Shown piece by piece: positions 32,901 to 42,884 of a DNA stretch of 64,000 nt. Below the pieces are notes generated by a model. That model was not told the DNA's origin, did not search any database, and worked only from the letters and a program-made list of their open reading frames with translations. Source of the stretch: Apostichopus japonicus (Eukaryota; Echinodermata; Holothuroidea; Aspidochirotida; Stichopodidae). Position 1 is the stretch's first letter, and each line of letters opens with the position of its first letter. A program made the translations under genes and the position numbers. Location of the stretch: positions 248,001 through 312,000 of the forward strand of contig NC_092578.1 of NCBI RefSeq assembly GCF_037975245.1, read 5' to 3'.

Positions 32901-32916
32901 ATCAAATACTAATTAG
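17765..32916 (+). CDS. GTDC1: GTDC1 / tRNA-queuosine mannosyltransferase, complete gene, 8 coding exons
   Basis: GTDC1 (QTMAN) is a GT-B glycosyltransferase that transfers mannose to queuosine at the wobble position of tRNA-Asp. Exons are 17765-17949, 19584-19751, 24657-25247, 25892-26001, 27913-28057, 29674-29744, 29884-29975 and 32839-32916. All joins are GT-AG and in phase, giving 479 residues against 458 in human. The N-terminal domain (about 1-165) has [43 protein letters not shown] and [11 protein letters not shown] poorly conserved linker fills about 165-305. The catalytic domain resumes at [16 protein letters not shown] and has the retaining-transferase EX7E motif in [10 protein letters not shown], across the exon 5/6 join. 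LVYPEIFP follows. Most introns contain a distinct tandem array, so the gene spans 15 kb for 1.4 kb of coding sequence. The untranslated first exon is not identified. Identification is firm; activity is inferred from the family. Confidence 0.95.
18530..19400 (+). repeat. 18-bp-based minisatellite in GTDC1 intron 1
   Basis: Degenerate copies of GAGTATATCCCTATCTAT, mixed with GAGTTTATTTCTGACTGT, fill about 870 bp. Because the period is a multiple of three, several spurious open frames run through it on both strands ([15 protein letters not shown] peptides). Confidence 0.9.
19584..19751 (+). CDS. GTDC1: GTDC1 coding exon 2
   Basis: Acceptor TTTTGTAG, then codons for [18 protein letters not shown] and the HENQLVYP motif. 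The exon ends ATCATATCCAG at the donor GTAAGATAG. This end and its donor are the apparent parent of the long 31-bp array that follows. Confidence 0.94.
19760..23775 (+). repeat. 31-bp array derived from the GTDC1 exon 2 donor junction
   Basis: About 130 copies of a 31-bp unit whose core is AATCAGGTTATATTCAGGTAAGACTAG (shown here in parts: AATCAGGTTATATTCAG then GTAAGACTAG). The exon 2 end reads AATCAGATCATATCCAG then GTAAGATAG, so the array repeats the exon-intron boundary. Copies next to the exon are degenerate (for example GTCATATCCATGTAACAC) and those in the middle are homogeneous. A marker variant, AAGGCTAGCTGCAAGCATAT, recurs at 21636, 21853, 22070, 22225, 22442, 22628, 23248, 23403 and 23620. 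All these spacings are exact multiples of 31 (155, 186, 217 or 620), showing higher-order duplication. Confidence 0.95.
24657..25247 (+). CDS. GTDC1: GTDC1 coding exon 3
   Basis: Acceptor TTTATTTCAG. The exon begins with codons for [20 protein letters not shown], then [10 protein letters not shown] and [11 protein letters not shown], all collinear with human GTDC1. The middle (about 24860-25200) encodes a Ser/Lys/Glu-rich, poorly conserved linker, and the end returns to LHIVWPHRW. At 591 bp it is the largest exon. It ends CGATG at donor GTAAAAC. Confidence 0.93.
25650..25870 (+). repeat. Short tandem array before the exon 4 acceptor
   Basis: About four diverged copies, roughly 60 bp each, of a unit with CATTTGATTATGATACAGGA and AACAAATGGTTTACTAATTG run almost up to the GTDC1 exon 4 acceptor at 25890-25891. 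Confidence 0.75.
25892..26001 (+). CDS. GTDC1: GTDC1 coding exon 4
   Basis: Acceptor CTTCTGCAG. It encodes [17 protein letters not shown] and [11 protein letters not shown], matching the start of the human catalytic domain (EHDKDPESFF, SVLGETF). It ends GTACCAG at donor GTAATT. Confidence 0.93.
26395..27745 (+). repeat. 41/35-bp minisatellite in GTDC1 intron 4
   Basis: The main unit is 41 bp with CAGTATCACATGTGATCTGA and GAATCTGCCATGTACTACACT. A short form of 35 bp lacks TATCAC. A block of one 41-bp unit with TGCTATGTGCAACACTCAG plus a short unit recurs several times between 26840 and 27360. There are about 34 units in all. Open frames through it are artefacts. Confidence 0.93.
27913..28057 (+). 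CDS. GTDC1: GTDC1 coding exon 5
   Basis: It encodes [39 protein letters not shown] and YHEFLGLA, collinear with the human IFSEAKKAL and STAKHEFFGVAM region. The first Glu of the EX7E motif lies here. The acceptor is TTGAAAG, rather weak. The exon ends GCCAT at donor GTAAGTC. Confidence 0.93.
28058..29673 (+). other. GTDC1 intron 5
   Basis: The intron carries a ~15-bp tandem patch at about 29345-29560 (ATACTTCATACCTGTT and variants) and otherwise no gene. An ORF at 28146-28373 has no recognisable content. Confidence 0.7.
29674..29744 (+). CDS. GTDC1: GTDC1 coding exon 6
   Basis: Acceptor TTTCATTTTAG. It encodes [20 protein letters not shown] followed by IFP, nearly identical in pattern to the human GT-B segment ending LVYPEIFP. 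The second Glu of EX7E lies here. It ends TTCCAA at donor GTAAGCC. Confidence 0.94.
29884..29975 (+). CDS. GTDC1: GTDC1 coding exon 7
   Basis: Acceptor TTATTTCCAG. It encodes [20 protein letters not shown], matching the human YLYSTPEQLSKRLQNFCKRP segment. It ends CCAAAT at donor GTAAAAA, a weaker donor than the others in this gene. Confidence 0.9.
30000..30990 (+). repeat. AGTATTA-rich array in GTDC1 intron 7, left part
   Basis: Short A/T-rich units (ACAGTATTATTATTAACAGT, AAGTATGATTAACAGT and ATCATAAACAGT) repeat in irregular order. The array resumes at 31942 after a hAT-like insertion. Confidence 0.9.
30991..31941. mobile_element. hAT-like element (951 bp) inside the intron 7 array
   Basis: The left end is TAGTGCAGATAGTTG. 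The right end in reverse complement is TAGTGCTGATAGTCA, and subterminal ATCGATTAATCG-type motifs follow at both ends. The flanks are GTTTACAG (30983-30990) and ATTTACAG (31942-31949), an 8-bp duplication with one mismatch. The host array continues with matching unit sequence on both sides. I see no transposase frame, so it is non-autonomous. Confidence 0.75.
31942..32570 (+). repeat. AGTATTA-rich array in GTDC1 intron 7, right part
   Basis: Continuation of the 30000-30990 array, more degenerate, with TTATTATTACTAACAGTATT and related units. It ends about 270 bp before the last coding exon. Confidence 0.85.
32839..32916 (+). CDS. GTDC1: GTDC1 coding exon 8 with stop
   Basis: Acceptor TTGCATTTCAG. 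It encodes [20 protein letters not shown] and a short tail, then TAG at 32914-32916. It matches the human C-terminus (FSWAALHGKFRSLL) only in pattern, but phase and position fit. Confidence 0.85.
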   Translation: MDFSRFSQDCLLPKYEAILKPSNTN

Positions 32917-34920
32917 AAGATAACTTTGCTTCATTTGGAAAAGTAATGGATTTGCTGAATTGTCAGGTAATGCAAGTAAGTACAAATAATTAGTATTCTT
33001 AGAAGAGAAATCTACTGCCAGCCCAGCCCAGCTGTTTGAGGCTGATAGACTCATGCAAACTTTAATAACTTCTCGAAGTACTGATCAAACATTCTTCCTT
33101 GACAGAAATTCAATTCAAGTTTTCAATTTCCTTTATTCAATTATAAATTATAAAAAAATAATAAATAGGGTCAATTATACATAAAAATTATATTATAAAA
33201 ATTATATGAAAAAAAATAAGTAAAGTGATTAGAACAGAGACAGATTAAGAGAAAATCAAAGATATAAGAAGGTATGAATAGTAAAATACTTCAGAGGATT
33301 ATAACTAGACTTATTATAACAAAGGATTCAAATCTCTATTTTGAGTTAAAAGTGCAGCCCTATAAATAATTTTTAGAAAGCATGATTGTAAAACTTGGAG
33401 TGATTACAGGATGTCATAAAATTTAGTTTGTCTTCTTGCGAAGGGAAGTCTGTTCAAGATGTAGAGGATGATCTTTATAGGCAAGTATATTTTCAAGAAT
33501 TATGATCTAAGCAAGATATATTTGCACAATGTTTTAGGAAACTCTTTTTGTCGTTAACATGTATAAAGTGATACCAAACTGAGACTGCTAAGATAGATAA
33601 TATACGGTAGGATTGATGCATTGAAAACCTTCAAAGTGGGGGGCAATATAGGTTACTGTGGAAACAATGTATTATCATTTAACTAATACCTTTGAAATAT
33701 TGTTAGTAAATGTTAACTTATCATTTATGCAGAACCCTAAGTACATCAAAACATGAACTGTGAATCATTGTTGTCTCCTCTTTTGTTTCTATTAAACCTT
33801 TATGTTTATTGTCAGTATTTTGAAATATCAGTTCTTTCGTAATAAAATCTTATTAATCGTATTGATTTTGGCGAAGTTTAAGTTTGGAGATATTACAAGA
33901 TAAAGCAGTGTATTCAGCATATTTAACAACGGGAAAGCCGGACATCATACACAGAATTTTGCTATATAAATGGTGACTGATAAATGTGTGGGTGCCTTTT
34001 GTATACATGTACCTGGTTGTCTGTACTGATATAGAATGTAGAGTTGTTGTGTATGTTTTGTGATATATAATTACTTCCTAACGTAATACATGGTCATATC
34101 CCCAGTGTAGCATTCATTTGTTAACACACACAAAATTTGAGCCAGACGGAGACTCTTCCTGAAACGTAGATGTTATTGTAATGCCCCCTCCCGAGAAAAT
34201 ACGATCAATTTCTCTACCCCCAATCCAAGCTATGAAGCCAATTGTTATTATTCCAGAGAGAGGTAGGTATACAGTGTAGCTGGGTGGAAAACATTACAGA
34301 TTCATAGGCTTGAGAAAAGTGTTGCGTGATGAACCAATTTTTATTTTCTTGACTAGGAAGTTTAGTTGCTACCTGCACATTGTACATTAATAATGTTAAA
34401 AGACCCAGCCCACTAGGGAGTTTAGTTGCTACCCTGCACATTGTACATTAATAATGTTAAAAGACCCAGCCACTAAGGTTCCAAAGGGCAAGAAACCCAA
34501 AGAATACACTGAGGACAGAGTAGAAAGCACTTTGTCAGTGTAATTGGAAATGAAATTAAAGCTCACTCGCTTCAAGCAAAGCAAAGTTACAATAGCAACA
34601 AAATGAAATAAACTTACATTACTTAAGAAAAGGGCCTTCCTCGCACCCAGGCAGCCAGGACAGATCTGACTAACAGCTACTAGTTCAGTCCTGACCACCA
34701 AGGAGTAAACGATGGAGCAGCAGTGTAATGGAATGTTGATGTATGAAGGTGAATTGTTAGTAAAATGTGGTGAGCATGGTATGAAGGTTACTGGCATGCC
34801 TTAGATAGAATGAATGGATGGAATGAGATGGAATGGTTTAAGGAATGTCTGAATGAGTTAGTAACAATAACAATACATGTATGCATGTTTGTCTAGCACT
34901 AATTTTCTGCAGTTTCTATT
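32917..34920 (+). other. GTDC1 3' flank and intergenic sequence
   Basis: AATAAA at 33841-33846 is a candidate polyadenylation signal (3' UTR near 0.95 kb). A 60-bp tandem pair with TTGTACATTAATAATGTTAA lies at about 34356-34475. The minus-strand frames at 34214-34797 show no domain. AT-rich sequence at 33120-33240 could be an old LINE 3' end. Confidence 0.45.
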
Positions 34921-35797
34921 AGCGATGCTGTTGTGTGCATTATGTGATATAGAATGTAATGGTTGTGTGCAGTGTGTGATATAGCATGTAATGGTTGTGT
35001 GCAGTGTGTGATATAGAATGTAATGGTTGTGTGCAGTTAGTGATATAGAATGTAATGGTTGTGTGCAGTGTGTTATATAGAATGTAATGGTTGTGTGCAG
35101 TGTGTTATATAGAATGTAATGGTTGTGTGCAGTGTGTGATATAGAATGTAATGGTTGTGTGCAGTGTGTTATATAGAATGTAATGGTTGTGTGCAGTGTG
35201 TTATATAGAATGTAATGGTTGTGTGCAGTGTGTGATATAGAATGTAATGGTTGTGTGCAGTGTGTGATATAGAATGTAATGGTTGTATGCAGTGTGTGAT
35301 ATAGAATGTAATGGTTGTATGCAGCATGTGATATAGAATGTAATGGTTGTATGCAGTGTGTGATATAGAATGTAATGATTGTGTGCAGTGTGTGATATAG
35401 AATGTAATGGTTGTGTGCAGTGTGTGATATAGAATGTAATGGTTGTGTGCAGCATGTGATATAGAATGTAATGGCTGTGTGCAGTGTGCGATACAGAATG
35501 TAATGGTTGTGTGCAGTGTGTGATATAGAATGTAATGGTTGTATGCAGCATGTGATATAGAATGTAATGGTTGTGTGCAGTGTGTGATATAGAAGGTAAT
35601 GGTTATGTGCAGTGTGTGATATAGAATGTAATGGTTGTGTGCAGTGTGTGATATAGAATGTAATGGTTGTGTGCAGTGTGTGATATAGAATGTAAGTGTT
35701 TTGTGCAGTGTGTGATATAGAATGTAATGGTTGTGTGCAGTGTGTGATTTAGCATGTAATGGTTGTGTGCAGTTTGTGATATAGAATGTAATGGTTG
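34921..35797. repeat. 32-bp minisatellite, left block
   Basis: The unit is 32 bp with GTGCAGTGTGTGATATAGAA and TGTAATGGTTGT, about 27 copies. Three units equal 96 bases, so long minus-strand frames encode HCTQPLHSISH-like peptides. These are artefacts, not genes. The block is cut at 35797 by a hAT-like insertion. Confidence 0.95.
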
Positions 35798-36437
35798 CAA
35801 GGGCGGGGGAAGCACTTTTAATCTGGGGGGGCACCGACATCAAAGGGCACTTTGCAGAAATTCGATTGGACTGATGCAGCCTTATATCTAGTACCCTTTA
35901 TAACTCTTATTGTATTATCTTATTTGCGTATACACATCAGTCCATCAACGCCCCCCCCCCCCTGAAGGAAAATATGCATACTAGCACTGCAATGTGCAAA
36001 TTGGGAAACAAGGAACAAGTTTTCTTTTTAGACAAAATGAGGTGAAATCATGCAAGTTGCTAATGTAGGAATCTTCCGAATTAGAGTTTATTTCTTGTTA
36101 ATATCTTAACAATTTTCTCCATTCGAAATAGCTTTGAGTTTGACCCACAGAAACTCATTAAAAAGTCAGGGGCGTAGCCAGGATTTGCACAGTTGTATGC
36201 ACGACTATCTGAGTGGAGCACCACCATAGGTTGGCGCGAAGCGTACAAGAAAATTTTTGGTTTTACAAACCCCTCAGATGGCCGGAAACGGCCCTTCCCG
36301 AGTGTTCATTCTGGTTCCCTGGCCTCTTGCTAACTTGAGACACCTCAATTTTTATGTAGAAAAAAGGGCACATTTTTAACCTGAGGAAAAGTGGGGGGGC
36401 ACGTGCCCCCTGTGCCCCCCCGGTTCCGCCGCCCTTG
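35798..36437. mobile_element. hAT-like element (640 bp) inserted in the 32-bp array
   Basis: The left end is CAAGGGCGGGGGAAGC. The right end in reverse complement is CAAGGGCGGCGGAACC. The 8-bp direct repeat AATGGTTG is present at 35790-35797 and 36438-36445. Removing the element and one repeat restores a normal array unit. The interior contains a second CAGGGGCGTAGCCAGG start at about 36171 and the block shared with 1222-1261, so it may be composite. No transposase is seen. Confidence 0.82.
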
Positions 36438-37185
36438 AATGGTTGTGTGCAGTGTGTGATATAGAATGAAATGGTTGTGTGCAGTATGTGATATAGAATG
36501 TAATGGTTGTGTGCAGTGTGTGATATAGAATGTAGTGGTTGTGTGCAGTGTGTGATACAGAATGTAATGGCTGTGTGCAGTGTGCGATACAGAATGTAAT
36601 GGTTGTGTGCAGTGTGTGATATAGAATGTAATGGTTGTATGCAGCATGTGATATAGAATGTAATGGTTGTGTGCAGTGTGTGATATAGAATGTAGTGGTT
36701 GTGTGCAGTGTGTGATATAGAATGTAAGTGTTTTGTGCCGTGTGTGATATAGAATGTAATGGTTGTGTGCAGTGTGTGATTTAGCATGTAATGGTTATGT
36801 GCTGTGTGTGGTTCAGCATGTAGTGGTTGTGTGCAGTGTGTGATATAGAATGTAATGGTTGTGTGCAGTGTGTGATTTAGCATGTAGTGGTTATGTGCAT
36901 TGTGTGATTTAGCATGTAGTGGTTGTGTGCAGTGTGTGATATAGAATGTAATGGTTATGTGCAGTGTGTGATTCAGCATGTAGTGGTTATGTGCAGTGTG
37001 TGATTTAGGATGTAGTGGTTGTGTGCAGTGTGTGATATAGAATGTAATGGTTATGTGCACTGTGTGATTCAGCATATAATGGTTATATGCAGTGTGTGAT
37101 TCAGCATGTAGTGGTTGTGTGCAGTGTGTGATATATAATGTAAAGGTTGTGTATGATGTGTGGTATAGAATGTAATTGTTGTGTG
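36438..37185. repeat. 32-bp minisatellite, right block
   Basis: Continuation of the 34921-35797 array, with more variants (GTGTGATTTAGCATGTAGTG). It fades out near 37185. Confidence 0.93.
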
Positions 37186-39200
37186 AATTCTGAGATGGAA
37201 AGTACATTCTTACTTCAAAATTTGATCTGTTTCTACTTAGGAAATGTTTTCTGTTCTTAGCACACCCCCTAACTCCCCTATTCAGCCCTCATACCCCAGT
37301 AATATTAACCCATGATGTCATTTACACCCATTGGAACTCTGCCCTCCCCATTATGCCATCCACCATTCAGCCCACTCCCATCCAGCCCTCCCCACCCCCC
37401 CCCCCCAATTTGTTATGATCCCAGTCCTGTTATGTATTTAGCATTATGCAGTGTAGATTCCAAATACAGCATTGCAGCCTAAGGCTAGTTGCAAAGAGTT
37501 ACGAAAACATACAGTCCACAAGTTTCTATTGCACTATATAACTGCCACACAGGAACAGTACCCAGGCCTAGACACTACAAAAAGGTTTCCGACCTAATAG
37601 AAAATATGGTCAACATTATGAAAACTAACCTTTTCAAATTTAAGAAATTGTTTCATGATTACAAGAACTATGGGGACAACTTTTCATACCTTGAGCAGAT
37701 CTTCAAAACTCTGAGAATCTGTAATATTAATAACTAGTTTCATGTTTATTGTTATTTTCACAAATAATGATTTTCATGGATTACTGATGGCCTTATTGCC
37801 AATGAGTTAACAAGGATATAAAGTGGTTTCTCAGGACTGAAAGATCATGTCAGTGGCTTGATAAAAAAAAGTAAATTACAGGAAATATCTTACACAATTG
37901 AGAGGGGTTGATGGGAGGAAAACTTAACATACAAAGCATATAAACAGCAGTATAGTTCCCTGAAAGGACTCAAGAATGTACTGCAGACAATAAAAAAAGT
38001 CTGATAAGAACAAAAGTCTAATTAGCCAAAGTTCACCTCCTTGCAGTCACTAGTTCATCATTTTTCAGTTTATTTAGTTGAGGAATGCAGATTGTTCCAT
38101 GCTATATCTTTGAGCAGCGAGAGAGAGAGGTATGTGTGTTCTACAAAGATGCCCCCCCCCCCCCTCAGTATTGTAATACCTGTATGTATTTTGCACATAT
38201 GAGGTGTTTTACTACCTTCCACTTCACCTTTTGTTCATCTGTAAAATCATTGTAAATTCAAGAGTCTGCTTCATATTTTCCCAAGTGAAGCTAGTATTAA
38301 GATTGCCCAAAATGGAATATGCAATTCATAATGGGCAGGGGATCCACAATGGAATCCACAACACTTTATGATGTACCTAACCTGTGACAGAAATGGACAC
38401 CTGGCATTAAACGAGAAATAAAAGATGAAAGTGCTTCATGTTGTTCAGCTATCACAAGTTGGGGCAAGTCTTCCTTTGCCATAGACAGGTATTTACTTCG
38501 CTCCTCCCTTACCTGTCTCCCACTCCACATCTGCACTTTCCCATCTACCTTTAACGTTTTAGGACTGCGCAAGCACTGAAAGAGTTTAAAAGCCGCCTTG
38601 CGGGTCACAGAAAACATGCTTACGAGCCGCATGCGTCCTGTTGGCCGAACTTTACCCACCAGTGAAGGAAATGTTAGAGCCCAAACTCATTGCCACCCTT
38701 GCATGTTGCCGCCACTGTGGCCTACCCTTAGCAAACTAACAAACACAGTTTTGGAATCTGAAACAAAGGGAAACCGTCGGGTAGTCAGTACAAAAAGCAG
38801 CGGTCCTTGCATGCTGTAAGATTTTTTTAAGCCAGTCATTGATGCAACCAACACTAAACCCCATAAGGACCGTGACACAGAACATGTGCAAGGGTTATAA
38901 TTGCCAGGGTGCGATTTTTTTTGTATACGGACCCCAGCCAATGGGAGCGAGGTATGCAAACCTTTGCCTTTATCGCGCTGGGGAAAAAAGGCTGTCGGGG
39001 TGGCTGCGTGATTGGAGTAGTCCTGAACACAGTAGATCGCATTGTCCCTGTATTAATAACGATCTCTGATTCATACATTTGTCACCCAAAAAATAACTTC
39101 CGTTTTACAAGTTTTGCTCACATTACACGGCTTCCGTTATTAGTTCTTACTTTCAGTCTTTGGCAGCAGCACAGTATATCAGTTTGTAAATTGTAGGTAA
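37186..39200. other. Intergenic, no gene confirmed
   Basis: C runs lie at about 37395-37407 and 38152-38164. A less AT-rich stretch at 38500-39000 has overlapping frames on both strands (for example 38366-38659 minus, 97 residues; 38909-39196 plus) with no recognised domain. It could be a promoter region or a degraded element. Confidence 0.35.
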
Positions 39201-39207
39201 CGGCTGA

Positions 39208-39366
39208 AAAAAAGGTGTTTATAATGAGTGGTAAGTGAATTACTTTATGTAGTGTTCTATATTAGAAGGTTTGTTGCGACCGTGAAAACGGTGTTTATAA
39301 TGACAGGTAAGTGAATTACGTTATATTTAGTGTTCATATTATTAGGTTTGTTGCGACCGTGAATTG
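39208..39366. repeat. Two-copy tandem duplication with donor-like motifs
   Basis: Two ~80-bp copies share GGTGTTTATAATGA, GTAAGTGAATTA and GGTTTGTTGCGACCGTGAA. The second copy reads GACAG then GTAAGTGAA, a strong donor-like sequence; the first reads GAGTG then GTAAGTGAA. Whether a transcript uses either is unknown. Confidence 0.7.
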
Positions 39367-40287
39367 TAGTATGCTAGACCGTCATGGTGTTGCCTGTCCG
39401 TGTGAGCAGACAGCCTTCGTCATGTGTGGCGGGATTTTTCCCTCCATTTTAAGAGTATTGGAATTAGTGAACGCTTGTTTTTATATGATATCCCATGACA
39501 CCATATCGGCTCTACGCTCAGTTACGAATTCTAAGTCTGTGGGGGGGGGGGGCACAATTTCTTTTGCAGACGTCCGTTCATGAGAAGGGTCTAAGGATGG
39601 AACCCCTCCCCCTACGAAAATATCTAGTTTTGATCCTTTGATGAAAATTGTTTCTGTCACCACTCATGGATTGTAAATTCACACGTATATTGTTATGACA
39701 TTCCATGATACCATAAAGGCTCTACCCACATACGAATTCGAAAATTAGGGCGAGGATTTGTCAACGGGGTGATGGCTAAGGGTGACAGATGGCACCTCCC
39801 TTTTGAGAACACTTAGTTTCGTGAGGAGTGCTTATATGCAAAATGGTGCTATCACTTCCATCATGTAAAGTACACTTGTATATACGACGTTGAGTGCGTG
39901 TATTATCAAGTGTAAGCTATTTTGTACTAACTAGAGATATACTCAACGTTGTTAGTGGATCCATTGCTAACTAAGAAGTCTCCCGCTTGAAACTATACAA
40001 TGCAGAACAAGCCGAATAAGAAACACGTTGGTACAACTTCTGTCTTAATAGCTTGCTTCTTTATTGCGAGGGCAACACATAGAACAGATCTTCATTGATT
40101 TAATCAGGAATCCTCCAATGAAGTTTCCTATTTCAGTGTTATAGAAAACAAAGTTATTGTTGAGGTAATTCCATGTAGAACCTACCACATCACAAATTGT
40201 ATCTATGTATGTTAATATACAGAAAGTAACACGCCCTATCAATAGGCTATGCCAGTTACACACGCTGTGATATATACTTGTTAATGT

Positions 40288-41148
40288 GGTGACATCCCTA
40301 TGTTCCGACGTCTCTATGTTCCGACGTCTCTATGTTCCGACGTCTCTATGTTCCGACGTCTCTATGTTCCGACGTCTCTATGTTCCGACAAATTGTTTGG
40401 ACTCTAATTTTTTTTGACCAAATTTTATTCTGACCCCATTTGTGACCCAATTTGTCTTCGGACCCCATTTTTTTTGTACCAAAATTTTTTTGGACCCAAT
40501 TTTTCTTTGGACCAAAATTTTTTGGGACCCAATTTTTTTTCGGACCCTATTTTTTTGACCCAATATCTTTTCGGACACCATTTTTTGGACCTAATATCTT
40601 TTTGGACCAAATTTTTTTTGGACCCAATATTTTTAGGGTACCCAATTCTTTTGGACCAAATTTTTTTTGGACCCCAATATCTTTTTGGACCAAAACTTTT
40701 TGGGACCCAACTTTTTTCGGACCCCATTCTTTTGTAACCCAAAATTAGGTCCCAAAAAATAAGGTCCGATAAAAAAATGGGTCCCCAAAAATCGGGTCCA
40801 AAAAATTTAGGTCCAAAAAAATTGGGTCCATAAAAAAATTGGGTTGAACAAAAATTGGGCCCGAAAAAAAATTGGGTCCGAAAAAATGTTGGTCCAAAAA
40901 AATTGGGTCCAAAAAGAATGGGGTCCGAAAAAAATTGGGTCACAAAAAAATGGGTCCGAAAAAATTTTGGTCAAAAAAAATTAGAGTCCAAACAATTTGT
41001 CGGAACATAGAGACGTCGGAACATAGAGACGTCGGAACATAGAGACGTCGGAACATAGAGTCGTCGGAATATAGAGACGTCGGAACATAGAGACGTCGGA
41101 ACATAGAGACGTCGGAATATAGAGACGTCGGAACATAGAGATGTAACC
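40288..41148. mobile_element. Foldback element with tandem repeats in its inverted arms (861 bp)
   Basis: The left end is GGTGACATCCCTATGTTCCG. The right end in reverse complement is GGTTACATCTCTATGTTCCG. Each end runs into a 16-bp tandem repeat (TCTCTATGTTCCGACG): six copies at 40301-40389 on the left and nine inverted copies at 41001-41140 on the right. Inside, both arms continue as inverted ~20-bp TTTTTTGGACCCAATTTT units up to a centre near 40740. A perfect 8-bp direct repeat GTTAATGT flanks it at 40280-40287 and 41149-41156. No gene is encoded; the long Phe/Gly/Pro frames through the arms are artefacts. Confidence 0.88.
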
Positions 41149-41159
41149 GTTAATGTAAA

Positions 41160-42880
41160 AGCATACTACTGGATATCCATGTAAGCCGGCACCGTAGATT
41201 GCTGCGAAAGTTAACATACGATATTAGTTGCATTTGAGGTACAGTATTGAGTGTTGGGAAGTTCAAATACAATATTAAGTGCTGGGAAGTTGAAATGTAA
41301 TAGTGTGTGTTGAAACGTTACACAAAGCTATTAGGCGTTAGGAAGTTGAAATGCAATGTTATGTGCCGTGAAGCATTAATAAATAATGGAAGATTAAAGG
41401 TTCTTTCCGCCCTGCAAAACTGTTAATATTCTTTCACATAATAAAGGAACCGCGATGCCAACTGACTAGATTATTTGGTTGTTACACAGTTCCATTGACA
41501 CCATATCGAAGAAATGACAAATTTTATTTAATAGGTAAAGTCTATTCATATAGGAGATTGTCAAGATCATAAAGTTGACAATGCTTCTGCAAATACGAGT
41601 AAGTCATTAACCTGCTGACAATCAATGATGGGTGTTAATGTGTAACACTAAGAGCTACTTAAGCACAGAAAGTATACAAGTTTTTGGGTGCGAATTGATC
41701 AAAGAACACGTTGACTGATATATGTAGGCTACTTCGTATGATGTTACACTAGCTGTTTACAGTTAAGACAAATTCACAAACGTGACTCTTTTCTTGCATT
41801 GGAACGAAGGCATCTTCAAGATTTTTTCTTGAAACTACTTGGAATTTTGAATCCAAACCTCCTTTCCTGACGTTGAACAAAGAGTCATCATCGGTGACAT
41901 GATTGGAATAGCAGCATTACCCGGAAACAATTTATTTAATCATTCAATGTTTAATCATTCAATTTTTGTAATTTCATGCTCCTAAAGGCTTGTTTTTATG
42001 AGGAAGTTTGAGTGTATTGCCCAATACCCGTGTACCATGCTATTGAAATACTGTACTGGAGGAATCAGGTGTATACAGGAGGAGTATTGGACGAATCGTT
42101 CTTACACACAGGGTGGTAGAGGAATACTGTATGTTTCTCAGTGTATTCGTCACAGTGATACTAACATGCCAGCACAAGCAAGGTTGGTTAAAACATAAAT
42201 GTCCATTTGGACAGCCTTAAAGTGGGAATGGGGTTTGGCCATAGACTTACAGGCCTCTTTTTGGGGGGGGGGGGGGGTTGGTGGGCGGGGTGCGTAGTTT
42301 GTCCGACAATTATGCAGTCATCTGTGTGGGGTTAGGGTGAGGGTATTCCTGAACGGTTTACCATACGATTGTTGTTGTGCCGATTTTGCGATGAAATAGA
42401 TTGTCCTATGGGCAAGCTAAATTGTCCCAATTTTTCTTTGTGACGTTCAAAATATCCCAAACTATATGAAGTACATTCTATAGGAGAACGTTTCGGAAGC
42501 ATGCATATTCACCTTTGGCCTTGAAATTGTGGTAAAAATTATTTTTTTACACCACTTAACTGGTGTATAAAGCTGTACATATGCAAACCAGTTGGTACAA
42601 AGCACTCTTTAAAAATCGAACTTTTTCCTTGAAAGTGGACGGGATACCCTCCACCCTTGGACCCTCCCCCAGGCCTCGGTGTCCCACCTTTCAACAAAAA
42701 ATATATGGTAAGCCTAGGTTTTGTATATTTCTTAACATTAATCCAATCGATTTATTACTAGTAATTTTACCTATCAGTGGCGAGGAGCAGTCCTCGCTGT
42801 AGGAAAACTGAGATAGAACTGGCAAAGACAACCATATTCAAAGTACCTGTATCTTAAACGAATTTCTGAATTCATGTATG
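41160..42880. other. Intergenic, no gene seen
   Basis: No supported coding sequence. A G run lies at about 42263-42276. Confidence 0.5.
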
Positions 42881-42884
42881 TCAG

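Noticed and set aside
35169..37207. Minus-strand frames of up to 314 residues with HCTQPLHSISH-like repeats
   Set aside because: They are translations of the 32-bp minisatellite. Three units make 96 bases, so a frame stays open by periodicity alone. The longest one even runs through the hAT-like insertion end.
40378..40943. Phe/Gly/Pro- and Lys/Gly-rich frames on both strands
   Set aside because: They are translations of the foldback element arms; the same peptide style appears on both strands because the arms are inverted.
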